Assembly (NCBI RefSeq): GCF_019468465.1
Contig: NZ_CP080519.1
Coordinates: forward strand, 878,501-942,500
Direction: 5' to 3'
Source of the DNA: Amycolatopsis sp. DSM 110486
GTDB lineage: Bacteria; Actinomycetota; Actinomycetes; Mycobacteriales; Pseudonocardiaceae
DNA: 64,000 bases
In this document: positions 18,803 through 30,705 of the stretch, in pieces
Layout of the letters: every line of letters begins with the position of its first letter
Position numbering within the stretch: position 1 is the stretch's first letter
Program-made: the position numbers and the translations under genes
Notes under the pieces: model-generated
Databases searched by the model: none
Told to the model about the DNA's origin: nothing
Seen by the model: only the letters and a program-made list of their open reading frames with translations

Positions 18803-21800
18803 CGCACCGTGCTCCTGATCTGGCGCGCCGCCACCGACAGCGTCGCGAGGTCGAGGCGCCCGGAGCGGGTGATCTCGTCGAGCGCCACGCGGGCGCGCGA
18901 CAGCCGCGACGCGTTGGTCTTCTCCCACTGCGCGATCTGCGCGTCGGCCTCCACGTCCTGGTCGCTGTGGCGCAGCGCGTCGAGCGTGATGGCGCGCAGC
19001 GAGCCGTACACGTCGTCGCGCAGCGAGAGCCGGGCGAGGGCGTGCCAGCGGTTGCCACGTTCGAGCTTGCTGATCTCGGTGAGCATCTTGTCGATGTCCA
19101 GGTGGTCCGAGAGCGCGAAGTACAGCTCGGCGGTATCGGCCGGGCTGTGCAGCGCGTCGAGCCCCACCTGCTGCTCGGCCAGCTCTGCGACCTCGACCAC
19201 GTCGAGCAGGCCGTAGCTGTGCAGCAGCAGCGCCACCCGGCGGGCGAGATCGGCGGGCACGCCGTCGGCCACGAGCTTGCCGGCCTGCTCCTCCACGGAC
19301 TCCAGCTCGCGGCCGCGCAGCAGGTCGCCCAGCTTCGGGCCGAGCTCCGCGACGACCGGGCCGAACCGGTTGATCTCGGCCAGCGGCGCGAGCGGCTGCG
19401 GCCGGTTGGTGAGGAACCAGCGGGCGGCGCGGTCGAGCAGCCGGCGCGTCTCCAGCACCATCGCGTCGGCGACCGCGGTGGGCACCACGTTGTCGAGCGC
19501 GTCAATCTCGGTCCACAGCGTCGGCAGGTCGTAGACGTGGGTGACCACGGCGTACGCGCGCACCACGTCGGTGGCCGTCGCGTTCATCTCCTCCATGAGG
19601 CGGAAGACGAACGAGATGCCGCCGCCGTCCACCAGCTCGTTGGTCACGAGCGTGGTGATGATCTGGCGGCTCAGCGGGTGCTGCGAGATCGCGTCGGTGA
19701 ACTGCTCGCGCAGCGGCTTCGGGAAGTACTCGGGCAGCCGGCGCGTGAACACCTCGGAGTCGACCAGCTCGCTCGCGAGCAGCTCGTCCTTGAGGTCGAG
19801 CTTCACGTGGGCCAGCAGCGTCGCGAGCTCCGGCGAGGACAGGCCTTCGCCCGCCTTCTCCAGCGCGCGGAACTCCGAGGAGCTCGGCAGGGCTTCCAGC
19901 TTGCGGTCGAACGCACCCTTCGCGACGAGAGACGACACCTGCCGCGCGTGCACGGACACCATCGGGCCCGCGTGGGCCCGGCTCACGCCGAGCACCGCGT
20001 TCTGCCGGTAGTTGTCGGCCAGCACCAGGTCGGAGACCTCGTCGGTCATCTCCTCCAGCAGCGAATTGCGCCGCGTGTGCTCGAGGTTCCCGGTCGCCAC
20101 GAGGTGGTCGAGCAGGATCTTGATGTTGACCTCGTGGTCGGAGCAGTCGACGCCGGCGGAGTTGTCGAGCGCGTCGGTGTTGATCTTGCCGCCGGCCCGC
20201 GCGAACTCGATGCGGCCGAGCTGGGTCAGGCCCAGGTTGCCGCCTTCGCCCACGACCTTCACGCGCAGCTGGTTGCCGTTGACGCGGATCGCGTCGTTGG
20301 CCTTGTCGCCCGCGTCGCCGTGGGTCTCGGTCTCCGCCTTGACATAGGTGCCGATGCCGCCGTTCCACAGCAGCTCGACCGGCGCCAGCAGGATCGCCTG
20401 GATGAGCTCCATCGGCGGCAGGTGCGTGACGCCTTCGGCGATGCCGAGCGCCGCGCGCACCTGCGGGCTGATCGGGATCGTCTTGGCCGAGCGCGGGTAG
20501 ATGCCGCCGCCCTCGCTGATGAGCGAGCGGTCGTAGTCGTCCCACGAGCTGCGCGGCAGGTCGAACAGGCGGCGCCGCTCCGCGAAGGTCGCCGCGGCGT
20601 CCGGGTTCGGGTCGAGGAACACGTGCATGTGGTTGAACGCGGCCACGAGCCGGATGTGCTCGCTGAGCAGCATGCCGTTGCCGAAGACGTCGCCCATCAT
20701 GTCGCCGATGCCGACGGTCGTGAAGTCCTCGGTCTGCGTGTCCTTGCCCAGCTCGCGGAAGTGGCGCTTCACGCTCTCCCAAGCGCCCTTGGCCGTGATG
20801 CCCATGGCCTTGTGGTCGTAGCCGACCGAGCCGCCGGAGGCGAACGCGTCGCCGAGCCAGAAGCCGTACTGGCCCGAGACCTCGTTGGCGATGTCGGAGA
20901 ACTTCGCGGTGCCCTTGTCGGCCGCGACGACGAGGTAGCTGTCGTCGGCGTCGTGGCGCACCACGCCCGGCGCGGGCACGGTCTTGCCCTCGACGCGGTT
21001 GTCGGTGAGGTCGAGCAGGCCCGAGATGAACATGCGGTAGCACGCGATGCCCTCGGTCAGCTGCGCGTCGCGGTCGAGGCTCGCGTCGCCGGTCGGGGCC
21101 GGCGGACGCTTCACCACGAAGCCGCCCTTAGCGCCCACGGGCACGATCACGGCGTTCTTCACCGCCTGCGCCTTGACCAGGCCGAGCACCTCCGTGCGGA
21201 AGTCCTCACGCCGGTCCGACCAGCGCAGGCCACCGCGCGCGACCTCGCCGAAGCGCAGGTGCACGCCTTCCACCCGCGGCGAGTACACGAAGATCTCGAA
21301 CTTCGGGCGCGGTTCCGGCAGCTCCGGCACGCCGCTCGGGTCGAGCTTGATCGCGAGGTACGGCCGCGTGGCGCCGTCCGCGCCGGTCACGTGGTAGTTG
21401 GTGCGCAGCGTCCCGTTGATCACGGCCATGAGGCGGCGCAGAATGCGGTCCTCGTCGAGGCTCGTGACCTCGTCGATCATCTCGGTGATCTCGCCGACCA
21501 GCGAGTCCTCGCGCGTCTTGCGGTCCACATCGGACAGTTGCGGGTCGCAGCGCGTCTCGAACAGGTTCAGCAGCCGCATGGCCACTTCGGTGTGCTTGAG
21601 CACCGTGTTCTGGATGTATTCCTGGGAAAACGGGCTGCGGGCCTGCTGCAGGTATCGCGAGTACGCGCGCAGCACGGCGGCCTGGCGCCACGTGAGGCCG
21701 GCGCGCAGCACGAGGCCGTTGAAGCCGTCGACCTCCGCGTCGCCGCGCCACGCCGCGTGGAACGCCTCCTGGAACCGCTCGCGCAGCGCGTCGAGCGCGA

Positions 21801-23784
21801 CGGTGCTGCTCTCGTCGAGGTACTTCGCCGAGATGCGCAGGCCGAAGTCGTAGATCCAGCTGGCGCCGCCGTCTTCACGGAACAGCTCGTACGGCCGCTC
21901 GTCGACGACCTCGACGCCCATGGCCTGCAGCACCGGCAGGACCTTCGACAGCGAGACGCCTTCGCCGCGCAGGTAGAGCTTGAAGCGGCGCTCGCCCGGC
22001 TCCGCGTCGGCCGGCAGGTAGAACGACAGCGCCAGGTCGCCCTCGTCGGCCAGCGTGTCGAGCTTGCGCAGGTCGGCGAGCGCCTCGTCGGCGGTGAAGT
22101 CCTCCTTGTAGCCCTCGGGGAACACCGCGGCGAAGCGCTGACCCTGGTCGACGGCGGACTCCTCGCCCATCACGCCAATCGGCTGGCCGTCGCCCGCGCG
22201 CTCGCGGCGCTCGGCGAGGATCGCCTCCACCATGCGGTCGTCCCAGCTGCGGACGACGGTGTTGAGCCGTTCCTGGATCCGCAGCGTGTCTGGGTCGATC
22301 CGGTGGGCCGGGTCGGTGTGCACGATGAAGTGCACCTGCGCGAGCACGGTTTCGCCGATGCGGGCGCTGTACTCGAGCTGAGTGCCTTCCAGCTCCTCCA
22401 GCAGCACCTTCTGCATCGCCAGCCGCGAACGCGTGGTGTAGCGGTCGCGCGGCAGGTACACGAGGCAGGAGTAGAAGCGGCCGTACGGGTCGCGGCGCAG
22501 GAACAGCCGCAGCCGCCGGCGATCCGACAGCGTGATCGCGCCGGTCGTGGTGGCGTAGAGCGAATCCGTGTCGGCGGAGAACAGGTCGGCGCGCGGCCAG
22601 TTCTGCAGCACCTCCAGCATCCGCTGGCCGGAGAACGACTCCATCGGGAAGCCGGCGCGGTGGATGACCTCGCGCACGCGCTTGCACACCACGGGGATGT
22701 CGAGCACGTTCTCGTGCAGCGCCGTGGTGGTGAACATGCCGAGGAACCGGTGCTCGCCGGTCACGTTGCCCTCGTCGTCGAACGTCTTCACGCCGACGTA
22801 GTACGGGTACACCGGCCGGTGCACGGTCGAGGGCGCGCTCGCCTGCGTGAGCACCAGCAGCGTCGGGGACAGCGCGCTGGTGTAGTCGTCCGGGCCTGCG
22901 GTGAGGCTGCGGGCGGCGAGGCTGTCCTGGCGCAGCACACCGAGGCCGGACGCGAGGACCGCGCGCAGCGCCGGCTCGTCGGAGTCGTGGTGCGGGTTCT
23001 CGACCAGTTCGTAGCGGCGGTAGCCGAGGAAGGTGAAGTGGCCATCGGCGAGCCAGCGCAGCAGCCGGGCGCCCTCTTCGACCTGCGTGGGGTCGGGCAG
23101 CTTCGGCGGGTCCTGCTCCAGCGACTCCGCCACGGAGCACGCGGTCTGCGCCATCTTGTCGGCGTCCTCGACGACCTCCCGGACGTCACCCAGCACCGAG
23201 GCCAGCCGGTTGTCCAGCTCGCGGGCGCGGTTCGGGTCCGTGACGAGGTCGATCTCGAGGTACATCCACGACTCGGCCGCCGACATCGCGGGCGGGTTGG
23301 CCGGGTCGGCGTCGGGGTGCAGGCCCTCGAGCTCGCCCGTGACGTCGCGGCTGACCACGACGATCGGGTGGACGATGCGGTGTACCTGCACGCCGTCGCG
23401 CGCGAACTCGGCCGCCACGCTGTCGACGAGGTAGGGCATGTCGTCGGTGACCACCTGCACGACGGTGGCCTCGCGGGTCCAGCCGTCCTGCGCCGCGGTG
23501 GGGTTCAGCAGCCGGACCGCCGGGCGTCCCGGCATGCGCTGCTTCGCCAGCTGCAGGTGCGAGCGCACCGCGCCGACGAGCGCCACGGGGTCGTCACCGA
23601 CGATCTCCTCCGCCGGGATGTGGCGGTAGTACAGGCGGATCAGGTCACCGATCTCGGGCGCCAACGCCGCCGCGGCGTCGATCAGCGCGTCCCGGAGCTG
23701 CTCCGGGCTCGCCGAGCGACACAACGCGCCGACTTCGGCACCGACATCTGTTCCGGGCGGGGACGAGACTCCCGTCGAGCTCAT
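18799..23784 (-). CDS. gdh: NAD-specific glutamate dehydrogenase, 180-kDa type
   Basis: 1661 residues; M. tuberculosis Gdh (Rv2476c) has about 1620. It converts glutamate to 2-oxoglutarate and ammonia with NAD. The N-terminal half holds ACT-like regulatory regions; the catalytic core around residues 840-900 reads RFGEVARGGLRWSDRREDFRTE followed by KAQAVKNAVIVPVGAKGGFV, the substrate-lysine segment of the large GDH class. In mycobacteria this enzyme is held in check by GarA. The ATG at 23782-23784 has GGAGAG nine bases upstream. It leads an operon with two overlapping downstream genes. Confidence 0.95.
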   Translation of the reverse strand: MSSTGVSSPPGTDVGAEVGALCRSASPEQLRDALIDAAAALAPEIGDLIRLYYRHIPAEEIVGDDPVALVGAVRSHLQLAKQRMPGRPAVRLLNPTAAQDGWTREATVVQVVTDDMPYLVDSVAAEFARDGVQVHRIVHPIVVVSRDVTGELEGLHPDADPANPPAMSAAESWMYLEIDLVTDPNRARELDNRLASVLGDVREVVEDADKMAQTACSVAESLEQDPPKLPDPTQVEEGARLLRWLADGHFTFLGYRRYELVENPHHDSDEPALRAVLASGLGVLRQDSLAARSLTAGPDDYTSALSPTLLVLTQASAPSTVHRPVYPYYVGVKTFDDEGNVTGEHRFLGMFTTTALHENVLDIPVVCKRVREVIHRAGFPMESFSGQRMLEVLQNWPRADLFSADTDSLYATTTGAITLSDRRRLRLFLRRDPYGRFYSCLVYLPRDRYTTRSRLAMQKVLLEELEGTQLEYSARIGETVLAQVHFIVHTDPAHRIDPDTLRIQERLNTVVRSWDDRMVEAILAERRERAGDGQPIGVMGEESAVDQGQRFAAVFPEGYKEDFTADEALADLRKLDTLADEGDLALSFYLPADAEPGERRFKLYLRGEGVSLSKVLPVLQAMGVEVVDERPYELFREDGGASWIYDFGLRISAKYLDESSTVALDALRERFQEAFHAAWRGDAEVDGFNGLVLRAGLTWRQAAVLRAYSRYLQQARSPFSQEYIQNTVLKHTEVAMRLLNLFETRCDPQLSDVDRKTREDSLVGEITEMIDEVTSLDEDRILRRLMAVINGTLRTNYHVTGADGATRPYLAIKLDPSGVPELPEPRPKFEIFVYSPRVEGVHLRFGEVARGGLRWSDRREDFRTEVLGLVKAQAVKNAVIVPVGAKGGFVVKRPPAPTGDASLDRDAQLTEGIACYRMFISGLLDLTDNRVEGKTVPAPGVVRHDADDSYLVVAADKGTAKFSDIANEVSGQYGFWLGDAFASGGSVGYDHKAMGITAKGAWESVKRHFRELGKDTQTEDFTTVGIGDMMGDVFGNGMLLSEHIRLVAAFNHMHVFLDPNPDAAATFAERRRLFDLPRSSWDDYDRSLISEGGGIYPRSAKTIPISPQVRAALGIAEGVTHLPPMELIQAILLAPVELLWNGGIGTYVKAETETHGDAGDKANDAIRVNGNQLRVKVVGEGGNLGLTQLGRIEFARAGGKINTDALDNSAGVDCSDHEVNIKILLDHLVATGNLEHTRRNSLLEEMTDEVSDLVLADNYRQNAVLGVSRAHAGPMVSVHARQVSSLVAKGAFDRKLEALPSSSEFRALEKAGEGLSSPELATLLAHVKLDLKDELLASELVDSEVFTRRLPEYFPKPLREQFTDAISQHPLSRQIITTLVTNELVDGGGISFVFRLMEEMNATATDVVRAYAVVTHVYDLPTLWTEIDALDNVVPTAVADAMVLETRRLLDRAARWFLTNRPQPLAPLAEINRFGPVVAELGPKLGDLLRGRELESVEEQAGKLVADGVPADLARRVALLLHSYGLLDVVEVAELAEQQVGLDALHSPADTAELYFALSDHLDIDKMLTEISKLERGNRWHALARLSLRDDVYGSLRAITLDALRHSDQDVEADAQIAQWEKTNASRLSRARVALDEITRSGRLDLATLSVAARQIRSTVR

Positions 23785-24243
23785 GTGAGGCAACTCTCCA
23801 GTTTCGAGATCGAGACGCGTCCGTCACCACAACGTGGCGGACACCCCCACACTAATCCGACCCCGCCGGGCCCGTGACAAAGACCAGGAGTTGTCCAGAC
23901 TTAAATTTACCTTATGTGACTGGGGGTTTCCCGGCATTGATCGGTTCAGCTGCGGGGCCGCCGGATGCCCTCGTCCACCGGGGAATCCCTTGGCACCGGG
24001 CGCGCCGCGGCGCCGGGCGACGCGGGCCGTGGCGGCGGGATCGGGTTCGTGATCGGTTCAGTCGTCCGGGGGCCGCACGGAGCCTGGCGGCCAAACCGGA
24101 AAAGGTTGCCTCGCCCGACTGCGAGGATTCCCACACCGAAACCGCCCGGACGGGCGACACCGTTGCCCAGGTACCCCAAAGCGACGGCACTCAAACGCTG
24201 TTTTCGTGGTGCCGCAAAGGTGCTCGTGGTTCGGGCGAGGACG
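23785..24243. other. Intergenic region upstream of gdh
   Basis: About 460 bases without a convincing gene; short open frames lack codon bias. A markedly AT-rich patch (TTAAATTTACC, 23899-23915) lies about 120 bases before the gdh start and is the most likely promoter region on the minus strand. Confidence 0.4.
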
Positions 24244-26832
24244 TCAGTCCCCGTTGCGCTTGCGCTCCGCCGACGCGTGCCCGTTGACCGGGCGACGCTT
24301 CTTGTCGTCGTCTTCCGAGCCCAGCCGCTTGACCAGCGCGGCGGCACTCGCCGTTCCCGCCTGGTGTTCGGCCAGCGCGCGGGCCAGCAGCTCGGCCAGC
24401 CCGGCGTCCGGCGGCGGCTCGTCCTCGGCGATCGCGCGGGCGTAGCTCTCCGGGAAGGGCTGCGACGTCGGCGTCCACGAGTCGAAGTCCTCGAGCGGGT
24501 CCAGAGCCGGCGGCATCCGCAGCCGGGGCAGCCACGGGTCCACGGCTTCCTCGGACACCTGTTCGTCACGCGGCGCCGGCGCCAGGTCCGGGGACTCGCG
24601 CTTCCACGGCGGGTCCGTCACGTCGGAAACCGCCTCGGGTTCCTCCGTGCGCGCGGTTTCCTCGCGCGCCCCGGCCTCGTCGGCGCGTCGGCGACCGCCA
24701 CCGCCGCCTGCGGAGATCCCCAGGCGGTCCAGCACGGACCGAGCCGCGACAGAACCGTGTTCCGCGTCGTGCCGGGTCTTGCGGCCGCGGGAGACCTCGT
24801 CGCGGCGGGCGCGTTCCTCGCGGGCCCACTCGTCGCCCTCCCAGAGCGGCGCGGCGGGATCGTCCGCGGGCGCGGGGGCCATCGGCAGCTCGGGCAGGAT
24901 GTCCGAAAGGTCCGGCAGCGACAGCCGCGGCAGGTCCTCGGCCACGGCAGGGGGCCGCGGCGCCGGCTCTTCGCGCACGACCTCGGCCACGGGTTCCGGC
25001 TTCGGCTGCGGAGCCGGCACGGCTTCGAGCTTCTTGAACGGCTTGACCCAGCCCGGCAACCCCGCCGGCCGCTCGGGTGCCGCCCGGCGGCCCGTTTCCG
25101 CACGAGCCTGGCGGGAAGACGAGTGCGATCCGTTCACAGGCCGCTTGGCCGGCGGCGCGGGCGGCTCGGCGACGCGCGGTCGTTCCGGAGCCTCGGCGCG
25201 CGGCGCGGACAGCGTGAAGCGCGCGACCTGTTCGGCCGGGGCCTCCGTTCGCTCGGCGGGCGCCGCGGGTTCCGGCTCGTCACGGATCACCGGGATCACC
25301 GACGTCCGCTCGGCCTCCGACTCCGCGGCCGCTCGCCCGAAGGACCACGTCGGCGTCTTCGGTCCGGATTTCGCCGGCTTGCGAACGGGTTTCTCCGGCA
25401 CCGAACCGGCCGCCCGCACATACGTCGTCTCCGCCGGAGCGGCCGGCCGCGGCTGTGCTTCCGGCCGCGCCGGGGTTTCCGCACGCGACCGGGTTTCCTT
25501 CCGCGGCTGGGTTTCCGCGCGCTGAGCCTTCGCCACGGACGGCTTCGCAGCGGCCGGTTCCGGGGCAGTCGGTTCCGCGGCAGCCGGTTCCGCGGGGATC
25601 GCCCGGATCAACGCCGTCGTCTCGACGTCGCGGACCGGCGGCTCGACGGCCATCGGCACCGGACGGCCACCCTGCGGCGCCGACCGCGCGATCACGTCGT
25701 CGAGGTCCAGCGGCGCCACCGTGTCCGCGCCGAACTCGCCCGCGAGCAGCCCGCACGCCTGGCGGCGCGCCCGCGAGTGGACGTGTTCCGCCGCGCGCGA
25801 GCGGTGCAGGCACGCGATGGCTTCCTCGGCGCTGCCGAACCGTTCCTCGATCTGCGCCAGTTCCAGCCACAGCCGCGAAGTGATGGCGGACAGCCCGTGG
25901 CGATCGGTGCTCGCCACGGCTTCGCGCACCTGCTCGGACGCGGCGTCGCCGGCACCGGCCGGCAGGTGGATGCGCGTCGCGACGGCCAGCCGCAGCCATG
26001 CCGTGGGCGCGACACCGGCCGCGCGCACGGGCTCGTTCAGCATGGGTTCGGCGATGTCATACGCCATGGCAGTGTCGCCGCGGTCGAGCAGCGTGCTCAC
26101 GAGCTGCAGCACGAGCCGCACGCGCACGAGGCCGCCGTCGTCGCCGGGTTTGTCCAGCTTCTCCAGGAAACCGAGGCCGGTGCGGGCGGCGTCGGCCGCC
26201 GCGGTGAGGTCACCATGGCGGCGCCGGTGGGCCGCGGCTCCGTTGCGCAGCAACGCCCGCACGAGCAGCCGGGTGTCGGCGTCGAGCGACTCGTCGGCGA
26301 CCACCAGCTTGTCGGCTTCGACGAGCACGCGGTCGAGCTCCGGCTTGCGGCCGAACTGCGCGAGGCAGCCCACGAGGTGGCACAGCGCTTCCGCGCGGTG
26401 CACGGCCGAAACCGCCGGCTCCGACAGCACAGGCCGCAACGCCGCGAGCCCGGTCAGCGGCGTGCCGAGGCTGCGCGCGCACACGGCCAGGTCGATCCGC
26501 AGCCGCGCGGCCGTGTCGGTGTATCCGGCGTGCTCCGCGGCCCGCAGGGCGGCAACGGCGCGCCCGACGGTCGACGTGCGACCGCCGAGGCGCACGCGCG
26601 CCGCGACCACGAGGCTTTCGGCGCGGATCCACTGCTCGTCCGCACCCGCGGTCTCGGCGAGCGCGGCCGCGCGCTCGCCGAGCACCAAGGCGAGTTCGGG
26701 CGCGCGCAGGTGCAGCGCGTCCGCACGCTCGATCAGCCGCCCGAGGTCGGAGAGGGTCGCCCCGCCGGCAGCAGCGAGCCGCCCGCCCGCGGGTGCGGGC
26801 GAGCTCGACCGGTTGTGCCTGCTGGCTTCCAC
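24244..26832 (-). CDS. Large alpha-helical/disordered protein, second gene of the ettA operon
   Basis: 862 residues; no family I can name. Residues about 25-370 are repetitive helices rich in Leu/Ala with spacing like TPR or SARP-type superhelices (for example LLVRALLRNGAAAHRRRHGDL and LWLELAQIEERFGSAEEAIACL). From about 380 to the end the chain is Pro/Ala/Glu/Arg-rich and probably disordered, with short conserved-looking patches (SLPDLSDILPELP, DPWLPRLRMPP). The GTG at 26830-26832 lies 14 bases after the ettA stop on the same strand, so it is co-transcribed with ettA. A scaffold or regulatory role is only a guess. Confidence 0.75.
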   Translation of the reverse strand: MEASRHNRSSSPAPAGGRLAAAGGATLSDLGRLIERADALHLRAPELALVLGERAAALAETAGADEQWIRAESLVVAARVRLGGRTSTVGRAVAALRAAEHAGYTDTAARLRIDLAVCARSLGTPLTGLAALRPVLSEPAVSAVHRAEALCHLVGCLAQFGRKPELDRVLVEADKLVVADESLDADTRLLVRALLRNGAAAHRRRHGDLTAAADAARTGLGFLEKLDKPGDDGGLVRVRLVLQLVSTLLDRGDTAMAYDIAEPMLNEPVRAAGVAPTAWLRLAVATRIHLPAGAGDAASEQVREAVASTDRHGLSAITSRLWLELAQIEERFGSAEEAIACLHRSRAAEHVHSRARRQACGLLAGEFGADTVAPLDLDDVIARSAPQGGRPVPMAVEPPVRDVETTALIRAIPAEPAAAEPTAPEPAAAKPSVAKAQRAETQPRKETRSRAETPARPEAQPRPAAPAETTYVRAAGSVPEKPVRKPAKSGPKTPTWSFGRAAAESEAERTSVIPVIRDEPEPAAPAERTEAPAEQVARFTLSAPRAEAPERPRVAEPPAPPAKRPVNGSHSSSRQARAETGRRAAPERPAGLPGWVKPFKKLEAVPAPQPKPEPVAEVVREEPAPRPPAVAEDLPRLSLPDLSDILPELPMAPAPADDPAAPLWEGDEWAREERARRDEVSRGRKTRHDAEHGSVAARSVLDRLGISAGGGGGRRRADEAGAREETARTEEPEAVSDVTDPPWKRESPDLAPAPRDEQVSEEAVDPWLPRLRMPPALDPLEDFDSWTPTSQPFPESYARAIAEDEPPPDAGLAELLARALAEHQAGTASAAALVKRLGSEDDDKKRRPVNGHASAERKRNGD

Positions 26833-26846
26833 TCCGGCCCCCGACG

Positions 26847-28523
<1,677 letters not shown>

Positions 28524-28623
28524 GAAAGCGATCGTAGAGTGGCCCGATCCGCGCCCTGACGGCGGTCACCACCGCGCTACCGAGGGTCATGCGCACATCA
28601 CGCGGACGACATCATCGGCGCGG

Positions 28624-30645
28624 TCATTCGACCCGTTTGCCGTCTGCGAGGTTCTTGAGCATCGCGTTGTAGGCGTTCAGTTCCTCGCCGCCCGTATTCT
28701 CCTCGCGGCGGTCCTTCCGCTTGGCCTCGCGCTCGTCGGCGCGCGCCCACTGCACCAGCAGCGCGATCAGCACCAGCAGCACGGGAACCTCGCCCGCGGC
28801 CCACGCGATGCCGCCACCGAGACGCTGGTCGGTGAGCAGGTCGCCGACAAACGGCAGCCGCAGCGACTGGTAGAACTCCTGGCCGATCACGTACTGCATG
28901 TTCATCAGGATCACGCCGAAGAACGCGTGGAACGGCATGGCCGCGAACATCATCCCGAGCCGGCCGACCGGCGGGATCTTGCGCGGCGCCGGGTCGACGC
29001 CGATCACCGGCCAGTAGAAGACGTAGCCGGCGAGCAGGAAGTGGGCGTTCATCGCCAGGTGCGCCCAGTGGTAGTTCAGCGCGGCGTCGAACAGGCCGGA
29101 GAAGTACAGCGCGTAGAACGAGCCGACGAACAGCAGCAGCGCGACGACCGGGTGTGTCAGGAACCGCGACACCGGCGAGTGGACAGCCGCCAGGAGCCAC
29201 TCACGCGGCCCTGGAGGCGCGCCGGCACCCGCGGTCGGCAGGGCGCGCAGCGCGAGCGTCACAGGGCCGCCCAGCACCAGCAGGACGGGCACGACCATCG
29301 ACAGCAGCATGTGCGTGCCCATGTGCACGCTGAACATCGCCGGCGAGTAGCGGCCGATGCCCGACGACGTGGCGATCAGGAGCACCAGGCAGCCGGCGAG
29401 CCACGCGACGATCCGGCCGGTGGGCCACGAGTCGCCGCGTTTGCGCAGCCGCCATACGCCGGCGAGGTAGAGCCCGGCCAGGACGATCGCGGCGGTGCCG
29501 TAGATGAGGTCGAAGCGCCAGTCGGTGAGCAGGCGCCAGAAGGTGGGCGCGCCGTCGAGGTTGTAGCCGATGAGCAGCTCGGTGGTCGAGGGCTGGGTGA
29601 CCGCGTCGGCCGGTGGTGGTGTGCGGGCGAGGCCGGACGCGATGCCGAGCGTCACGAACATGATCAGCACCTCGACGGCCGCCAGCCGCAGCAGCTGGCC
29701 GCCGCCCTTGCCGTCGACGAGGTCGCGCACGCCGCGCTGGCGCTGCTGATGGCCGAACACGCCGAGCAGCAGCAGCGCGACGACCTTCGCGACCACGAGC
29801 AGGCCGTAGTCGGTGGTGAACAGGTCGCCGAGGTTGATGCGCACCAGCGCGTTGATCACGCCGGAGATCGCCATCACGACCCAGCAGACCAGGGCCAGCT
29901 TGGAGAACCGCCGGGCCGCGAGCGACAGGTGCGCTCCCCGGCGCCAGCCGAGAGCCAGGAGCGCCACGAGCCCGCCGACCCACAGCGCGGCCGCGATCAG
30001 GTGGAACAGCAGGCTGTTGGTGGCCATGTCGTGCGAGCCGCCGCTCGCGGAGTGCCCCGTGACGGCCACCGGGATCAGGCCCGCGACGGCCACGAAGAAC
30101 AGCACGGCCGTCCAGCCCCACGTGAGCACGAGCCGGCAGCCGAGCGCGAGCAGCACCGCGATGAGCGCCGTCCACAGCCACGCCTTGGGCTGCTCGATCG
30201 CGTCGACGAGGTCCAGGAGGGTCTGGGGCGAAAGGACTTCCAGGAACGGCTTGCCGGCGCCGTCGGCCGCGGTGAAGGCCACCGAGAGCAGCGACGAGGC
30301 GAACCAGACCCAGGCGGCGATGCCGGCCGCGCGCACGGCGGCGTAGCCCTCGGGCCCCAGCGTGCCGGACTTCTGCGGCGGCACCAGGAACGCGGCCAGC
30401 AGCAACGCGCCGACGCAGACCACGGACGCGGCTTCGGCGAGCACCCGGACGACCGTGATGCCGTAGCGCGTGACCAGCCCCGGGTCGGGCAGCCCGGTGA
30501 TCAGGTAGCCGGCGCCACCGGTGAGCGCCACGAGCCCGACCGCCACGACCGCGGCGAGCAGCACGCCCACCGAGAGCAGCGGCAGCACGCTGGTCCTGCG
30601 CCGCGCGGTCGGTTCGGGTTTCGTCACTGCGTCCGTGCTCACCAT
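28624..30645 (-). CDS. CopD-CtaG fusion: copper transport and cytochrome oxidase assembly
   Basis: 673 residues, about 14 membrane helices. The first half matches CopD-type copper permeases (SLLFHLIAAALWVGGLVALL with a conserved His and Trp, then an amphipathic SRRF-like loop). The second half matches the CtaG/Caa3 assembly factor (FSVHMGTHMLLSMVVPVLLVLGGP, HWAHLAMNAHFLLAGYVFYW, MPFHAFFGVILM) with conserved His residues likely to bind copper. It probably delivers copper across the membrane to cytochrome oxidase. ATG at 30643-30645. Divergent from the phosphatase gene. Confidence 0.88.
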   Translation of the reverse strand: MVSTDAVTKPEPTARRRTSVLPLLSVGVLLAAVVAVGLVALTGGAGYLITGLPDPGLVTRYGITVVRVLAEAASVVCVGALLLAAFLVPPQKSGTLGPEGYAAVRAAGIAAWVWFASSLLSVAFTAADGAGKPFLEVLSPQTLLDLVDAIEQPKAWLWTALIAVLLALGCRLVLTWGWTAVLFFVAVAGLIPVAVTGHSASGGSHDMATNSLLFHLIAAALWVGGLVALLALGWRRGAHLSLAARRFSKLALVCWVVMAISGVINALVRINLGDLFTTDYGLLVVAKVVALLLLGVFGHQQRQRGVRDLVDGKGGGQLLRLAAVEVLIMFVTLGIASGLARTPPPADAVTQPSTTELLIGYNLDGAPTFWRLLTDWRFDLIYGTAAIVLAGLYLAGVWRLRKRGDSWPTGRIVAWLAGCLVLLIATSSGIGRYSPAMFSVHMGTHMLLSMVVPVLLVLGGPVTLALRALPTAGAGAPPGPREWLLAAVHSPVSRFLTHPVVALLLFVGSFYALYFSGLFDAALNYHWAHLAMNAHFLLAGYVFYWPVIGVDPAPRKIPPVGRLGMMFAAMPFHAFFGVILMNMQYVIGQEFYQSLRLPFVGDLLTDQRLGGGIAWAAGEVPVLLVLIALLVQWARADEREAKRKDRREENTGGEELNAYNAMLKNLADGKRVE

Positions 30646-30705
30646 TCGAGACTAGGCCGGTCGCGTTTCCCACGGCACGGGGGTGCGGACGGGCATGATG
30701 GTTTC

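Noticed and set aside
18775..23877. 1700-codon open frame on the plus strand
   Set aside because: It is the antisense shadow of gdh; high GC removes stops. The minus-strand protein has clear family motifs.
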